A DNA stretch of 64,000 nt from Parvibaculum sp039680535 (GTDB lineage: Bacteria; Pseudomonadota; Alphaproteobacteria; Parvibaculales; Parvibaculaceae). This document shows, one piece after another, positions 7,712 to 16,944 of this stretch. Each line of letters begins with the position of its first letter. Within the stretch, counting starts at the first letter, position 1. Location: assembly GCF_039680535.1 (NCBI RefSeq), contig NZ_JBDKSS010000005.1:372001-436000 (forward strand), in the 5' to 3' direction. A program made the position numbers and the translations under genes. Under the pieces are notes generated by a model. That model had not been told where the DNA came from, ran no database searches, and saw only the letters and a program-made list of their open reading frames with translations.

Positions 7712-8943
7712 TAACCTTTAATCCGCTTGTTGCGCGCGGCCAGAAGACGAAGCCGGAGCGCGTTCAGTTTGATAAATCCTTCGGCGTCTTTCTGGTCGTA
7801 GGCGCCGGCGTCTTCCTCGAAAGTCACATGGGCCATCGAGTAGAGCGAATAGGGGGAGGTGCGGCCGACGACCGCCACATTGCCCTTGTAGAGCTTGAGG
7901 CGGACGGTGCCGGTGACCATTTCCTGGCTCTTGTCGATCAGGGCCTGAAGCATTTCGCGCTCAGGCGACCACCAGAAGCCGAAATAGATGAGTTCCGCGT
8001 AGCGCGGCATCAATTCGTCCTTCAGATGCATGGCGCCACGGTCGAGCGTGATCGACTCGATGCCGCGATGGGCGGCAAGCAGGATCGTGCCGCCCGGCGT
8101 CTCATAGATGCCGCGAGACTTCATGCCGACGAAACGGTTCTCGACGAGATCGAGGCGGCCGATGCCGTTCTTGCCGCCAAGCTCGTTGAGTTTGGTGAGC
8201 AGCGTGGCGGGCGAGAGACGTTCGCCGTCGATGGAGACGGCATCGCCCTTTTCGAAGCCGACTTCGATATAGGTCGGCTTGTCGGGGGCATCTTCCGGCG
8301 AAACGGTGCGCTGATAGACGAATTCGGGCGCTTCCTGTGACGGATCTTCGAGCGCCTTGCCCTCCGACGAGGTGTGCAGCAGGTTCGCGTCGACCGAGAA
8401 GGGCGCTTCGCCGCGCTTGTCCTTGGCGATCGGAATCTGGTTCTTTTCGGCGAATTCGATGAGCTTCGTACGCGAGGTCAGGTCCCATTCGCGCCAGGGG
8501 GCAATGACCTTGATGTCCGGGTTGAGCGAGTAATAGGAAAGCTCGAAGCGGACCTGGTCGTTGCCCTTGCCGGTCGCGCCATGGCAGACGGCGTCGGCGC
8601 CGGTGGCCTTCGCGATTTCGATCTGGCGTCTGGCGATCAGCGGGCGGGCGATGGACGTGCCGAGGAGGTAGATGCCCTCGTAAAGCGCGTTGGCGCGGAA
8701 CATGGGGAACACGTAGTCGCGGACAAAGGTCTCGCGCAGGTCCTCGATGTAGATTTCCTTGATGCCGAGCATTTCGGCCTTCTTGCGGGCCGGCTCAAGC
8801 TCCTCGCCCTGGCCGAGATCGGCCGTGAAGGTCACGACCTCGCAGCCATAGGTCGTCTGGAGCCATTTCAGGATGATCGAAGTATCGAGGCCGCCCGAAT
8901 AGGCAAGCACCACCTTCTTCACGTTCTTCGTCGCGCCGCTCAT
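7711..8943 (-). CDS. argG: Argininosuccinate synthase
   Basis: The 410-residue enzyme joins citrulline and aspartate with ATP to argininosuccinate in arginine biosynthesis. The PP-loop VLAYSGGLDTS lies near the N-terminus; HGATGKGNDQVRFE and the later YSLYSMAHVTFEED are family-typical. Length is normal. It is the first gene of a two-gene operon with ppa and is divergent from the DsbA-family gene at 9071. Confidence 0.98.
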   Translation of the reverse strand: MSGATKNVKKVVLAYSGGLDTSIILKWLQTTYGCEVVTFTADLGQGEELEPARKKAEMLGIKEIYIEDLRETFVRDYVFPMFRANALYEGIYLLGTSIARPLIARRQIEIAKATGADAVCHGATGKGNDQVRFELSYYSLNPDIKVIAPWREWDLTSRTKLIEFAEKNQIPIAKDKRGEAPFSVDANLLHTSSEGKALEDPSQEAPEFVYQRTVSPEDAPDKPTYIEVGFEKGDAVSIDGERLSPATLLTKLNELGGKNGIGRLDLVENRFVGMKSRGIYETPGGTILLAAHRGIESITLDRGAMHLKDELMPRYAELIYFGFWWSPEREMLQALIDKSQEMVTGTVRLKLYKGNVAVVGRTSPYSLYSMAHVTFEEDAGAYDQKDAEGFIKLNALRLRLLAARNKRIKG

Positions 8944-9070
8944 TGATTCACCTTCGGGGCACCGTCATGGTCGATTTTGCGGCGCATCATAGGGAAATCC
9001 GGTCGAGCGGCAAGGGCTGCAGGAGCAGTTGCGTGGTTCAAGTGAAACACCCAATTTGTAAAAGAGCTTA

Positions 9071-9682
9071 ATGATGGGAAATTCGGGGATGACGGTCGAT
9101 TTCTGGTACGAATTCGCCAGCACATATTCCTATCCGGCCGCGATGCGCGTCGAGGCGGCGGCGGAGAAGGCAGGCGTGCAATTGCGCTGGCGGCCCTTTC
9201 TGCTGGGGCCGATCTTCGGGGCGCAGGGCTGGAACGACAGCCCTTTCAACATCTATCCCGCCAAGGGCCGCTACATGTGGCGCGACATGGCTCGCATCTG
9301 CGCGGCGCAGGGCCTTGCGCTGAAGGAGCCCGTCCGCTTCCCCCAGAATGGACTGAACGCGGCGCGGCTGGCGCTTCTGGGCGCCGAGGAGGGCTGGGCG
9401 CCGGGCTTCACCCGCGCCGTCTATCTCGCCAATTTTGCCGGGCAGAAGGATATTTCGGATGAGCTGGTGCTGGCTGAAATCCTGACCCGTCTCGGTCTCG
9501 ATGCGGCGGACGCCATCGCCCGGTCGCGGGCGCCCGAGAACAAGGACCGGCTCAAGACGCAGACCGAGGAGGCGATCGCGAAGGGCGTATTCGGCTCGCC
9601 GAGTTTTACAGTCGGCGATGAGCTTTTCTGGGGCAATGACAGGCTTGATGACGCGCTGGCCTGGGCGGCGGCGCGCCGCTGA
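9071..9682 (+). CDS. DsbA-family thioredoxin-fold protein, 2-hydroxychromene-2-carboxylate isomerase-like
   Basis: The 203-residue protein matches the kappa-GST/HCCA isomerase branch of the DsbA family: VDFWYEFASTYSYPA at the start with a serine rather than a CxxC pair, RPFLLGPIFG, and the C-terminal GVFGSPSFTVGDELFWGNDRLD. In characterised members this fold performs glutathione-dependent isomerisation in naphthalene breakdown. No other aromatic-degradation gene is nearby, so the real substrate is open. Two adjacent ATGs (9071, 9074) and a third at 9089, which has GGGAAATTCGGGG ahead of it, are all possible starts. Confidence 0.85.
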   Translation: MMGNSGMTVDFWYEFASTYSYPAAMRVEAAAEKAGVQLRWRPFLLGPIFGAQGWNDSPFNIYPAKGRYMWRDMARICAAQGLALKEPVRFPQNGLNAARLALLGAEEGWAPGFTRAVYLANFAGQKDISDELVLAEILTRLGLDAADAIARSRAPENKDRLKTQTEEAIAKGVFGSPSFTVGDELFWGNDRLDDALAWAAARR

Positions 9683-9792
9683 TCGACGGAGCCAATCCAA
9701 AAGCTCAAACAGGGCCATTCCCGACGCGTCTTGTGGAGAGGCATCGCAATGCCGATGTTCCTTTCGCGCGTTCTAGAGGAAGGGAGCCTTCA

Positions 9793-10428
9793 ATGAGCAC
9801 GATCATTTTTCATTCGCAGCCGATGAGCGTCTATCTCTGGACGGCAAGCCTCGTTGCGGCGGAAAAGCATGTCCCCTGGACGGTCCGGGTGATCGAGCCG
9901 GGGTCGGACGAGCACAGACGGTTCAATCCCTTCGCCAAATCGCCGGTGCTGGAGCATGGGGCGATCCTTCTCTACGAAACGCTGGCCATCGCGCATTACA
10001 TCGACCGCGCTTTCGACGGGCCGGAGCTTCAGCCGGAAAGCGCCCTCGATCAGGCGGAGATGCTGCGCTGGGTGAGCCTCGTCAACGCCTACATGTTCCC
10101 GACGATGACCAATGGTCTTGCCAAGGAGCGGCTGCTCGTGCCTTCGCAGGGAGGTGTGCCCGATGAGGCGCTGATCGAACGATCCGCCGGGGAGTTTCGT
10201 CATCAGCTCGGCGTGATCGACAGGGCGCTGGCCTCGAATCCGTTTCTTGCGGGCGAGGAAATCAGCATCGCCGATTGCTTTCTCTTCCCGCATCTCCATC
10301 TGGCAAGCCTGACGCCCGAAGGGGCCGACGCTCTGGCTCATGCGCGCATGGCAAGCGCCTGGCTCGCGCGCATGCGGGCGCGGCCGAGTTATGCGGCGAC
10401 GGATCAACTGCGCCAGAAGGCGGCTTGA
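9793..10428 (+). CDS. Glutathione S-transferase family protein
   Basis: The 211-residue cytosolic GST has a thioredoxin-like N-domain with NPFAKSPVLEHG (the cis-Pro glutathione-binding loop) and YETLAIAHYID, and an all-helical C-domain with EISIADCFLFPHL. The substrate is unknown. The open frame extends upstream to 9733. ATG 9793 is chosen because it places the fold start (STIIFHSQPMSVYLWT) correctly and has AGGGAGCC upstream. It ends three bases before the convergent small gene on the other strand. Confidence 0.9.
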   Translation: MSTIIFHSQPMSVYLWTASLVAAEKHVPWTVRVIEPGSDEHRRFNPFAKSPVLEHGAILLYETLAIAHYIDRAFDGPELQPESALDQAEMLRWVSLVNAYMFPTMTNGLAKERLLVPSQGGVPDEALIERSAGEFRHQLGVIDRALASNPFLAGEEISIADCFLFPHLHLASLTPEGADALAHARMASAWLARMRARPSYAATDQLRQKAA

Positions 10429-10431
10429 GAT

Positions 10432-10755
10432 TCAGCGAAATGCGGGCGGAAGGTCGGCTTCGGGGATCAGCAGATCGTCGGTGATCCTGAGCCAGGTTTC
10501 TTCGATGAGCACCGCCATGCCTTCGCGCTGTGGCGTCGCGGTCGTCTTCCTCGACAATTCAGCGAAGGCGCGGTCGCGATGGTCCTTCGAGGGCCAGCGT
10601 GCATAGGCAACCAAGTCGCCATTCTCGGCGCGGTGAAGGCGTGACCCTCCGCCGCCGTGATGCGTCATGATTTCAATGGTGATCTCATGCCAGCGGCGCC
10701 GGAATTCCTCTGCGTCTTTTTCCTCGACACGCCAACGGTAGATGACGGCGAACAT
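10432..10755 (-). CDS. Antibiotic biosynthesis monooxygenase-like small protein
   Basis: The 107-residue protein has the pattern of dimeric alpha/beta-barrel (ABM/NIPSNAP-like) proteins: MFAVIYRWRVEEKDAEEFRRRW at the start, then VAYARWPSKDHRDRAF. Such proteins act as small cofactor-independent oxygenases or as structural barrels; no substrate is evident. Its stop lies three bases from the GST stop on the opposite strand. It is transcribed downstream of rlmN with a 40-base gap. Confidence 0.7.
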   Translation of the reverse strand: MFAVIYRWRVEEKDAEEFRRRWHEITIEIMTHHGGGGSRLHRAENGDLVAYARWPSKDHRDRAFAELSRKTTATPQREGMAVLIEETWLRITDDLLIPEADLPPAFR

Positions 10756-10795
10756 GCCTGTCCTCCACGATCCGGGTTGAAAGCTCGTCGCTGTT

Positions 10796-12004
10796 TCAGG
10801 CGGTCGGCTGGGCCGCCGCCTTTTCTTCCTTGAAACGCTCGCTGGCGCGCTTCTTCACCGTTTCGCTCTTGAGCTGTCCGCAGGCCGCCATGATGTCGCG
10901 TCCGCGCGGCGTGCGCACGGGGCTGGCGTAACCGGCGCGATTGACGACATCGGCGAATTTCTCGATCTGCGCCCAGTCCGAGCATTCGTAAGGGCTGCCG
11001 GGCCACGGATTGAAGGGGATCAGGTTGATCTTCGCCGGAATACCCTTCAGCAGGCGGACGAGTTCCTTCGCGTCGGCGAGGCTGTCGTTCACGCCTTTCA
11101 GCATCACATATTCGAAGGTGATGCGGCGCGCATTCGAGAGGCCAGGATAGTTGCGGCAGGCGTCGAGCAATTCGTCGATCGGATATTTCTTGTTGAGCGG
11201 CACGAGCTTGTCGCGCGTCTCGTTGTTCACCGCATGGAGCGAGATGGCGAGGCCGCAGCCGATTTCCGCGCCCGCGCGTTCGATCATCGGCACGACGCCG
11301 GAGGTCGAAAGCGTGATGCGGCGCTTGGAGAGCGAAAGACCCTCGCCGTCCGACACGATGTCGAGCGCGTCGCGAACATTCTCGAAATTGTAGAGGGGCT
11401 CGCCCATGCCCATCATGACGATGTTGGTGACCATGCGGTCGTCGGAATTGCGGCCCGAATCCGGCCACTCGCCGAGAGCGTCGCGGGCGACGAGCAACTG
11501 CCCCACGATTTCGCCCGCCGTCAGATTGCGGACGAGCTTTTGCGTGCCGGTATGGCAGAAGGTGCAGGTCAGGGTGCAGCCGACCTGGCTCGAAATGCAG
11601 AGCGTGCCGCGGCCTTCCTCGGGGATATAGACGGTCTCGATTTCCGGGCCGGGGACGCCGGGCTTGTCGGAGCGGAGCCGCATCAGCCATTTGCGCGTGC
11701 CGTCCACGGACTTCTGCTCGACCACGACTTCCGGCCGCTCGACCACGAAGGCTTCGGCGAGCTGGGCGCGCATGTCCTTGGAGAGCGTCGTCATGTCGGC
11801 GAAATCGGACAGACCGCGATTATAGATCGCGTTCCAGAGCTGGCCGACGCGCATCTTGATCTGCTTCTCAGGCAGGCCGAAGGCACGCAGCGCCTCGGCA
11901 AGCCCGTCGCGGGTCAGGCCGAGAAGGTTCGTCTTGGCCGCGCGCAGGGGAGCGGCGTCTGCCGCTTCGTCCCGCTTATGCGCAATGTCGAGTGTCGTGG
12001 CCAT
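10796..12004 (-). CDS. rlmN: Dual-specificity 23S rRNA / tRNA adenine-C2 methyltransferase RlmN
   Basis: The 402-residue radical SAM enzyme methylates C2 of A2503 in 23S rRNA and A37 of some tRNAs. The cluster motif CTLTCTFCHTG gives the CxxxCxxC cysteines; MGMGEPLYNFENV and INLIPFNPWPGSPYE are family hallmarks. The catalytic C-terminal cysteine sits in RDIMAACGQL. ATG at 12004 has AGGA eight bases upstream and is preferred over the longer frame from 12055. Confidence 0.96.
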   Translation of the reverse strand: MATTLDIAHKRDEAADAAPLRAAKTNLLGLTRDGLAEALRAFGLPEKQIKMRVGQLWNAIYNRGLSDFADMTTLSKDMRAQLAEAFVVERPEVVVEQKSVDGTRKWLMRLRSDKPGVPGPEIETVYIPEEGRGTLCISSQVGCTLTCTFCHTGTQKLVRNLTAGEIVGQLLVARDALGEWPDSGRNSDDRMVTNIVMMGMGEPLYNFENVRDALDIVSDGEGLSLSKRRITLSTSGVVPMIERAGAEIGCGLAISLHAVNNETRDKLVPLNKKYPIDELLDACRNYPGLSNARRITFEYVMLKGVNDSLADAKELVRLLKGIPAKINLIPFNPWPGSPYECSDWAQIEKFADVVNRAGYASPVRTPRGRDIMAACGQLKSETVKKRASERFKEEKAAAQPTA

Positions 12005-12116
12005 AGCTTTATCCTGCCGGGGCCCGGAAGGGGGCCTCGTTTCGCCGGGGGTCATAGCATAGATGGGGCCGCGCCCGCGACTCTGCCAGATGAGGCCGGA
12101 TCAGGGCCTTGGAAGC

Positions 12117-12695
12117 CTATTTGCAGGCTTCGTCGATCTTCTTCAGGGCCGTGCCGGCGCCCTTCAGGGCATAGGTGTCGGTCGTCGTCGTCTTGCGGGC
12201 CGAAGTACCCTTGATGACCATGGTCGAGCCCGAGCGGATGGCCTTCACCATCGCCGGTTCGTCGCTCGTCTTGTCGAGCCAGGCCCAGTACTGGTGTTCG
12301 CCGCCTTCCGAGAAGCCGGTGAACATCTGGAACTTCGCCTTGCCGATCGTGGCGAAGGGCTTGGACGTGGGGCTGTAGGTATAGCCGGCGCGCAGGCTCA
12401 CCTCGTTGCGGATGTTCCGGCCCGGGCGATGGGTAATCATGAAATAGACATCGCCGCGCTTTGCGCCCTTGGGCTCCTGCGTCCTGGGCTCGGCGACCAC
12501 GTAGCAGATCCGGTCCGCGTCGGAGCCATAGGTATAGGCCGCCCAGTCGTCGAACTTGCCCAGAAGCTTCGGGGCCTCGGCGGCCTCGGCCCTTCCTCCC
12601 GGTGCGAATCCGCCGAACATGGGCGCCAGCAGCGCGGCAAATGCGACGGCGGAAGCCAGAAAGCGTGTGCGTGTCGGCATTTTATGAAGACTCAT
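12117..12695 (-). CDS. Invasion-associated locus B (IalB)-like secreted protein
   Basis: The product is about 192 residues with a clear signal peptide ending near RAEAAEA, so it is probably periplasmic. The body shows the IalB pattern: FDDWAAYTY, a cysteine in DRICYVVAEP, RGDVYFMITHRPGRN, NEVSLRAGY and the C-terminal DTYALKGAGTAL. In Bartonella the founding member affects erythrocyte entry, but homologues are widespread in free-living Alphaproteobacteria, where their function is unknown. Starts at 12695 and 12680 are both plausible. Confidence 0.82.
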   Translation of the reverse strand: MSLHKMPTRTRFLASAVAFAALLAPMFGGFAPGGRAEAAEAPKLLGKFDDWAAYTYGSDADRICYVVAEPRTQEPKGAKRGDVYFMITHRPGRNIRNEVSLRAGYTYSPTSKPFATIGKAKFQMFTGFSEGGEHQYWAWLDKTSDEPAMVKAIRSGSTMVIKGTSARKTTTTDTYALKGAGTALKKIDEACK

Positions 12696-12898
12696 CTCTG
12701 CTTGGGGCCTGCGTCGGGCATGCTCAACTGACAGGTGAGGACCATACCGGGCGCAGCGGCCAATTTCCAGACAGCTCGGCCAGAAACCGGGCAGCGCGGA
12801 TGTCCGGCTCATCTGGCAGGTGCGGCCCCCCCTGTGGTAATGAGGAACACCGAAATTGAAACAGGCCCTTGTGGCCGCAAAAAGGCAGGGAGCGACTC

Positions 12899-13903
12899 AT
12901 GAAAGCGATTTTGTGCAAGGAATACGGACCGCCGGAAAAGCTCGTCATTGAAGAGGTGCCGACGCCGGAACCCAAAAAGGGTCAGGTCCTGATCGAGGTT
13001 CATTCGGCTGCCGTCAATTTCCCCGACGTGCTCATCATCGAGAACAAGTACCAGTTCAAGCCGCCGCTGCCCTTCTCTCCGGGCGGCGAAGTCTCGGGTC
13101 TCGTCACCAGGGTCGGCGAGGGCGTCACCAAGGTGAAGGTCGGCGACCGCGTGATCGGCTCTTCCGGCTGGGGCGGCTTTGCCGAGGAACTCGTGCTCGA
13201 CGAGGCGCGCGTCACGCCCATTCCCGGCGAGATGGATTACGTCACCGCGTCTGCCTTCCTGATGACCTATGGCACGTCGCATCACGCGCTGAAGGACCGC
13301 GCGCATCTGAAGCCCGGTGAAAATCTGCTCGTGCTGGGCGCGGCCGGCGGCGTCGGCCTTGCCGCCGTCGAACTCGGCAAGGCGATGGGCGCGCGCGTCA
13401 TCGCGGCGGCTTCCTCGGAAGACAAGCTGCAGGTCTGCCGCGAGCATGGTGCGGACGAGACGATCCTCTATCCCACGGGTTCGCTCGACAAGGATCAGCA
13501 GAAGGCGTTGACGGACCGCATCAAGGAACTCACAGGCGGACAGGGTGCCGATGTCGTCTATGACCCGGTGGGTGGCGACTATTCCGAAGCGGCGCTCCGT
13601 GCGACGAACTGGGAAGGCCGGTTCCTCGTCGTCGGCTTTGCCGCGGGCCCGATCCCCAAGGTTCCGCTCAACCTCGCGCTGCTCAAGGGCTGCCAGATCG
13701 TCGGCGTCTTCTGGGGCGCTTTCACTGGCCGCGAGCCCGCCCGTCATCAGGAAAATCTCAAGGAACTGATGACATGGTTCAAGGAGGGCAAGCTGCGCCC
13801 GCATGTCTCGCGCACCTACAAGTTCGAGGAAGTGGCGCAGGCTCTGAACGACATGGCGGCGCGCAAGGTAAAGGGCAAGATCGTTCTGGTGCCGTCTCGC
13901 TGA
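12899..13903 (+). CDS. NADPH:quinone oxidoreductase-like zinc-less MDR family enzyme
   Basis: The 334-residue medium-chain dehydrogenase/reductase has NFPDVLIIENKYQ and PFSPGGEVSG in the GroES-like domain and the cofactor loop VLGAAGGVGLAAVELG in the Rossmann domain. The structural and catalytic zinc cysteines of alcohol dehydrogenases are missing, as in quinone oxidoreductases and enoyl reductases. The ATG at 12899 has GGCAGGGAG upstream. It is divergent from the IalB-like gene. Confidence 0.92.
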   Translation: MKAILCKEYGPPEKLVIEEVPTPEPKKGQVLIEVHSAAVNFPDVLIIENKYQFKPPLPFSPGGEVSGLVTRVGEGVTKVKVGDRVIGSSGWGGFAEELVLDEARVTPIPGEMDYVTASAFLMTYGTSHHALKDRAHLKPGENLLVLGAAGGVGLAAVELGKAMGARVIAAASSEDKLQVCREHGADETILYPTGSLDKDQQKALTDRIKELTGGQGADVVYDPVGGDYSEAALRATNWEGRFLVVGFAAGPIPKVPLNLALLKGCQIVGVFWGAFTGREPARHQENLKELMTWFKEGKLRPHVSRTYKFEEVAQALNDMAARKVKGKIVLVPSR

Positions 13904-13939
13904 CGGCCATCTGGCGATTTGAGTGAAGGGGGACGCCCG

Positions 13940-14662
13940 ATGGGCCGACTGCTCGTGATGATCGGCGCCGGCATCGGGCTGGCGATCGTCGTCCTGTTCA
14001 GCTTCCTCCTTTACGTCCTGCTTGCTTCCGGCAATCCGGATTATTGGGCTGGAGAGATCGCGGCCTTCGAGCGCCGCGATGTCTCCAACCCGCCACCGCG
14101 CGATGCCGTACTCTTTGCTGGTGCGGACGATGTGCGGCAATGGGAGGCGCTGCCCTATGATCTCGCGCCGGTTCCCGTGATCCAGCGCGGCTTCGGCGGC
14201 GCGCAGATCGCGCATATCACGCATTTCGCGCCGCGCATCGTGTTTCCCTATCGTCCCCGCGCCATCGTGATGATTGCGGGCGAGGCGGATCTCTCCGATG
14301 TTCGCGGACGCAGGCCTGAAGACGTGCTCAACGATTTCAAGGGCTTTGTCGCAACGCTGCGCGGCCACGGCGTTTCGGCGCCGATCTATTTCGTTTCCAT
14401 CCGCCCGTCGCCGATGCGCAGCTCGCGCTGGCTGGGCGCGCTGCGCGCCAACGCGCTTATTCAGGATTACGAGAAGACGGCGCCGGGGCTTTACTACATC
14501 GATGTCGCCTCTTCCTTTTTCGACGGAGGCGGCAATTTGCGTCGGGAGCTTTTCCGTTGGGACGGGCTTTCGCTCAATGAAAAGGGCTATGCGCTGCTGA
14601 CGCAGATCATCAAGCCCGCGCTCCTCAAGGCCGGCTACGGCACGGGCAGCGAACTGCAATAA
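13940..14662 (+). CDS. SGNH/GDSL-fold membrane-anchored protein lacking the catalytic residues
   Basis: The 240-residue protein has an N-terminal membrane anchor (about 5-29) and then a GDSL-type SGNH fold: VLFAGADDVRQW, RGFGGAQI, IVMIAGEADL and WDGLSLNEKGYALL. The block positions are changed. The nucleophile serine position is Asp63 (GADD), the block III Asn is Ala116 (GEAD), and the block V His is Ser211 (DGLS); only the block II Gly is kept. The fold is well preserved, so this looks like a selected non-enzymatic role, not decay. ATG 13940 has AAGGGGGA upstream. It lies between the quinone oxidoreductase and the esterase in the same direction. Confidence 0.8.
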   Translation: MGRLLVMIGAGIGLAIVVLFSFLLYVLLASGNPDYWAGEIAAFERRDVSNPPPRDAVLFAGADDVRQWEALPYDLAPVPVIQRGFGGAQIAHITHFAPRIVFPYRPRAIVMIAGEADLSDVRGRRPEDVLNDFKGFVATLRGHGVSAPIYFVSIRPSPMRSSRWLGALRANALIQDYEKTAPGLYYIDVASSFFDGGGNLRRELFRWDGLSLNEKGYALLTQIIKPALLKAGYGTGSELQ

Positions 14663-14705
14663 CGGCGAAAACGCCGACAACAGAACAAACGGACGGGAGA
14701 GCGAA

Positions 14706-15938
14706 ATGGCGTTGCAGAAGATCTCGAAGGAAACGAGGGCGGGTCTCGTCGAAGGCGAATACGATCCGAAGTTTCAGGGCGTGGTCGACGCCTTCATCGA
14801 GAATTTCGAAACGCGCGAGGAAGTCGGCGCGAGCCATTCGATCACGCTCGAAGGCAAGACCGTTCTCGACATCTGGGGCGGCCGCAAGAAGCCGGGCGGC
14901 GACGCCTGGACGCGCGACACCGTGTCGATCGTTTTCTCCTGCACCAAGGGCGCGACGGCAATCTGCGCCCATATGCTTGCCGATCGCGGCCTTCTCGACC
15001 TCGATGCGCCGGTCGCGAAATACTGGCCGGAATTCGCCGTCAACGGGAAGGAAGAGGCCATCGTCTCGATGATGCTCGATCATTCCGTCGGCGTGCCGCA
15101 TGTGCGCGAGAAGGTGAAGGAAGGCGGCTATTACGACTACGATTACATGATCGATCTGGTCGCAAAGGAAAAGCCCTTCTGGCAGCCCGGAACGCGCAAC
15201 GGCTATCACGGCGTAACCTTCGCCTGGACGGTGGGCGAGATCGTGCATCGCGCCGCGAAGAAGCGCCTCGGTCAGTTCTTCCGCGACGAGGTGGCAAAGC
15301 CTCTCGGCATCGATTTCCAGATCGGCGGCTTGCCGGAAGCGGACGAAGCCCGCGTTGCGCCCATGATTTATGCCGTGCCCGATGAGGCGACGCTGAAGTC
15401 GAAATTCACGCAGGCGATCCTCGCCGATCCGCAATCGCCCTCGGCGCTCTTCCTCGGCAATAACGGCAACGCCAACTTCAATTCGCGCGAATGCCACGCC
15501 TCTGAAATCGGCTCGGCCAACGGCATCTCGAACGGGCGCGGCCTTGCGGGGCTCTATGCGCCGCTCGCCAATGGCGGCGGCAAGCTCGTCTCGAAGGACA
15601 CGCTGGACCGCATGGGCCGCGTCGCCATGTCGACGCATGAGGATGCGACGCTGATGATCCCGTCGCGCTTCGCGCTCGGTTTCATGAAGTCGATGGACAA
15701 CCGCAAGGTGCCGAATGCGAGTAACATGAGCTGCATCATGTCGGACGCCGCTTTCGGTCACGTCGGCATGGGCGGCTCGATCGGCTTTGCCGATCCCGAA
15801 GCGCGCATGAGCTTCGGCTACAACATGAACAAGATGGGTAACGGCATTCTCGTCAATGATCGCGCGCAGTCGCTGATCGACGCTGCCTATCTCGCGCTCG
15901 GCTATCGCTCCAATCAGAGCGGCGTCTGGGCCTTGTAA
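14706..15938 (+). CDS. Serine hydrolase of the beta-lactamase/EstB esterase family
   Basis: The 410-residue cytosolic enzyme has the SxxK motif SCTK at residues 78-81 (IVFSCTKGAT) and the Tyr motif in NGYHGVTFAWTVGE near residue 167, with HVGMGGSIGFADP toward the C-terminus. It fits family VIII carboxylesterases, which hydrolyse short-chain esters with a class C beta-lactamase fold. GGGAGAGCGAA precedes ATG 14706. Its last 25 bases overlap the convergent oxidase-family gene. Confidence 0.93.
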   Translation: MALQKISKETRAGLVEGEYDPKFQGVVDAFIENFETREEVGASHSITLEGKTVLDIWGGRKKPGGDAWTRDTVSIVFSCTKGATAICAHMLADRGLLDLDAPVAKYWPEFAVNGKEEAIVSMMLDHSVGVPHVREKVKEGGYYDYDYMIDLVAKEKPFWQPGTRNGYHGVTFAWTVGEIVHRAAKKRLGQFFRDEVAKPLGIDFQIGGLPEADEARVAPMIYAVPDEATLKSKFTQAILADPQSPSALFLGNNGNANFNSRECHASEIGSANGISNGRGLAGLYAPLANGGGKLVSKDTLDRMGRVAMSTHEDATLMIPSRFALGFMKSMDNRKVPNASNMSCIMSDAAFGHVGMGGSIGFADPEARMSFGYNMNKMGNGILVNDRAQSLIDAAYLALGYRSNQSGVWAL

Positions 15939-16513
15939 GCCGCAAGCTCCGCTTCGAGCGCGTCGATCTTCGCCTGCAGATGCGCCAGCGCGCCCGCCAC
16001 ATCGGGCGCGTCGAGCTTCTGCGGGATGTGCTGCGAGCAATTGGTGTCGAGCGCCGTGACGCGGAAGATGATCGCCTGAAGCGGCCGCGCGCGATAGTCC
16101 TCGGGCATAAGTTGCCGGATGATTTCCTTGTCGGCGATGACTTCGGCGCGTCCCCAGATTTTCACGCGGGCGCGGTTGGCGTAATCCATGAGGAAGATAT
16201 AGGCGCGGTCGTTTTCGGCGAGATTGCCGAGAGTGATATATTGGTGATTGCCCGCGTAATCCGCGAAGGCGAGTGTGCGCTCGTCGAGCACACGCAGAAA
16301 ACCCTTCGGCCCGCCGCGATGCTGGATATAGGGCTGGCCGTCGGCGCTCGCGGTGGCGAGGTAGAAGGAGTCCCGCTCGGCGATGAAGGCGGCGATATCC
16401 GGCGCGATATGGTCGCGGAAATCCTTCTCCGCATAGAACTCGCGGCTGCCGCGCTTTTCCTGCATCGCCTTGACCGACGGGGTGAAGGCGACATCGCTGA
16501 CGTGCTTGTTCAT
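15914..16513 (-). CDS. Pyridoxamine 5'-phosphate oxidase-fold FMN protein
   Basis: The 199-residue protein has a split-barrel FMN-binding fold: DSFYLATASADGQPYIQHRGG, LAFADYAGNHQYITLGNL and RVKIWGRAEVI. A C-terminal helix (QAKIDALEAELAAYK) may mediate oligomerisation. Members reduce or oxidise varied substrates, or act in stress and signalling. It is not PdxH itself because the pyridoxal-binding C-terminus is missing. The 3' end overlaps the esterase gene. Confidence 0.85.
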   Translation of the reverse strand: MNKHVSDVAFTPSVKAMQEKRGSREFYAEKDFRDHIAPDIAAFIAERDSFYLATASADGQPYIQHRGGPKGFLRVLDERTLAFADYAGNHQYITLGNLAENDRAYIFLMDYANRARVKIWGRAEVIADKEIIRQLMPEDYRARPLQAIIFRVTALDTNCSQHIPQKLDAPDVAGALAHLQAKIDALEAELAAYKAQTPL

Positions 16514-16545
16514 GGGCGCTCTCCCGGGCCAGAGGCCCCAAAGGG

Positions 16546-16944
16546 TTAGGGCTTGGGCTCTTTCTTCGGTGGCAGGCCGAGCGCCTTGCGCGCCGCCTCG
16601 CGATGTTCCAGCTTCAGATGGCTCGAGACGAGACCGACTGCGGCCATGAGCACGGTCGCGTCGTCGGTGAAGCCGAAACCGGCGATGAAATCGGGAATGA
16701 TGTCCGTCGGCAGGACGAAATAGGCCAGTGCCGCGAGCAGCGTCGCCTTGACGCGAAGCGGCGTTTCCGGGTCGCGCGTGCAGAACCAGGCCGCCGCCGC
16801 GTCCTCCGCGAAGGGGATCTTGCCCGCGACGCGGACCATTTTCTTCCAGAAGCCTTCCTCGACCGTCTTCTCATTTTTGGCGATGACGGCGGGCAGGCTC
16901 AGGGCCGGGCTTTCAAGTTCAGTCTCTATGTCTTGCTGCGACAT
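16546..16944 (-). CDS. YkvA family (DUF1232) protein
   Basis: The 132-residue protein has the short DUF1232 core LAYFVLPTDIIPDFIAGFGF followed by TDDATVLMAAV, which is a membrane-inserting hairpin in this family. The N-terminal third is polar. Function is unknown; homologues are widespread. It is 32 bases upstream of the oxidase-fold gene in the same direction, so the two may share a transcript. Confidence 0.9.
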   Translation of the reverse strand: MSQQDIETELESPALSLPAVIAKNEKTVEEGFWKKMVRVAGKIPFAEDAAAAWFCTRDPETPLRVKATLLAALAYFVLPTDIIPDFIAGFGFTDDATVLMAAVGLVSSHLKLEHREAARKALGLPPKKEPKP

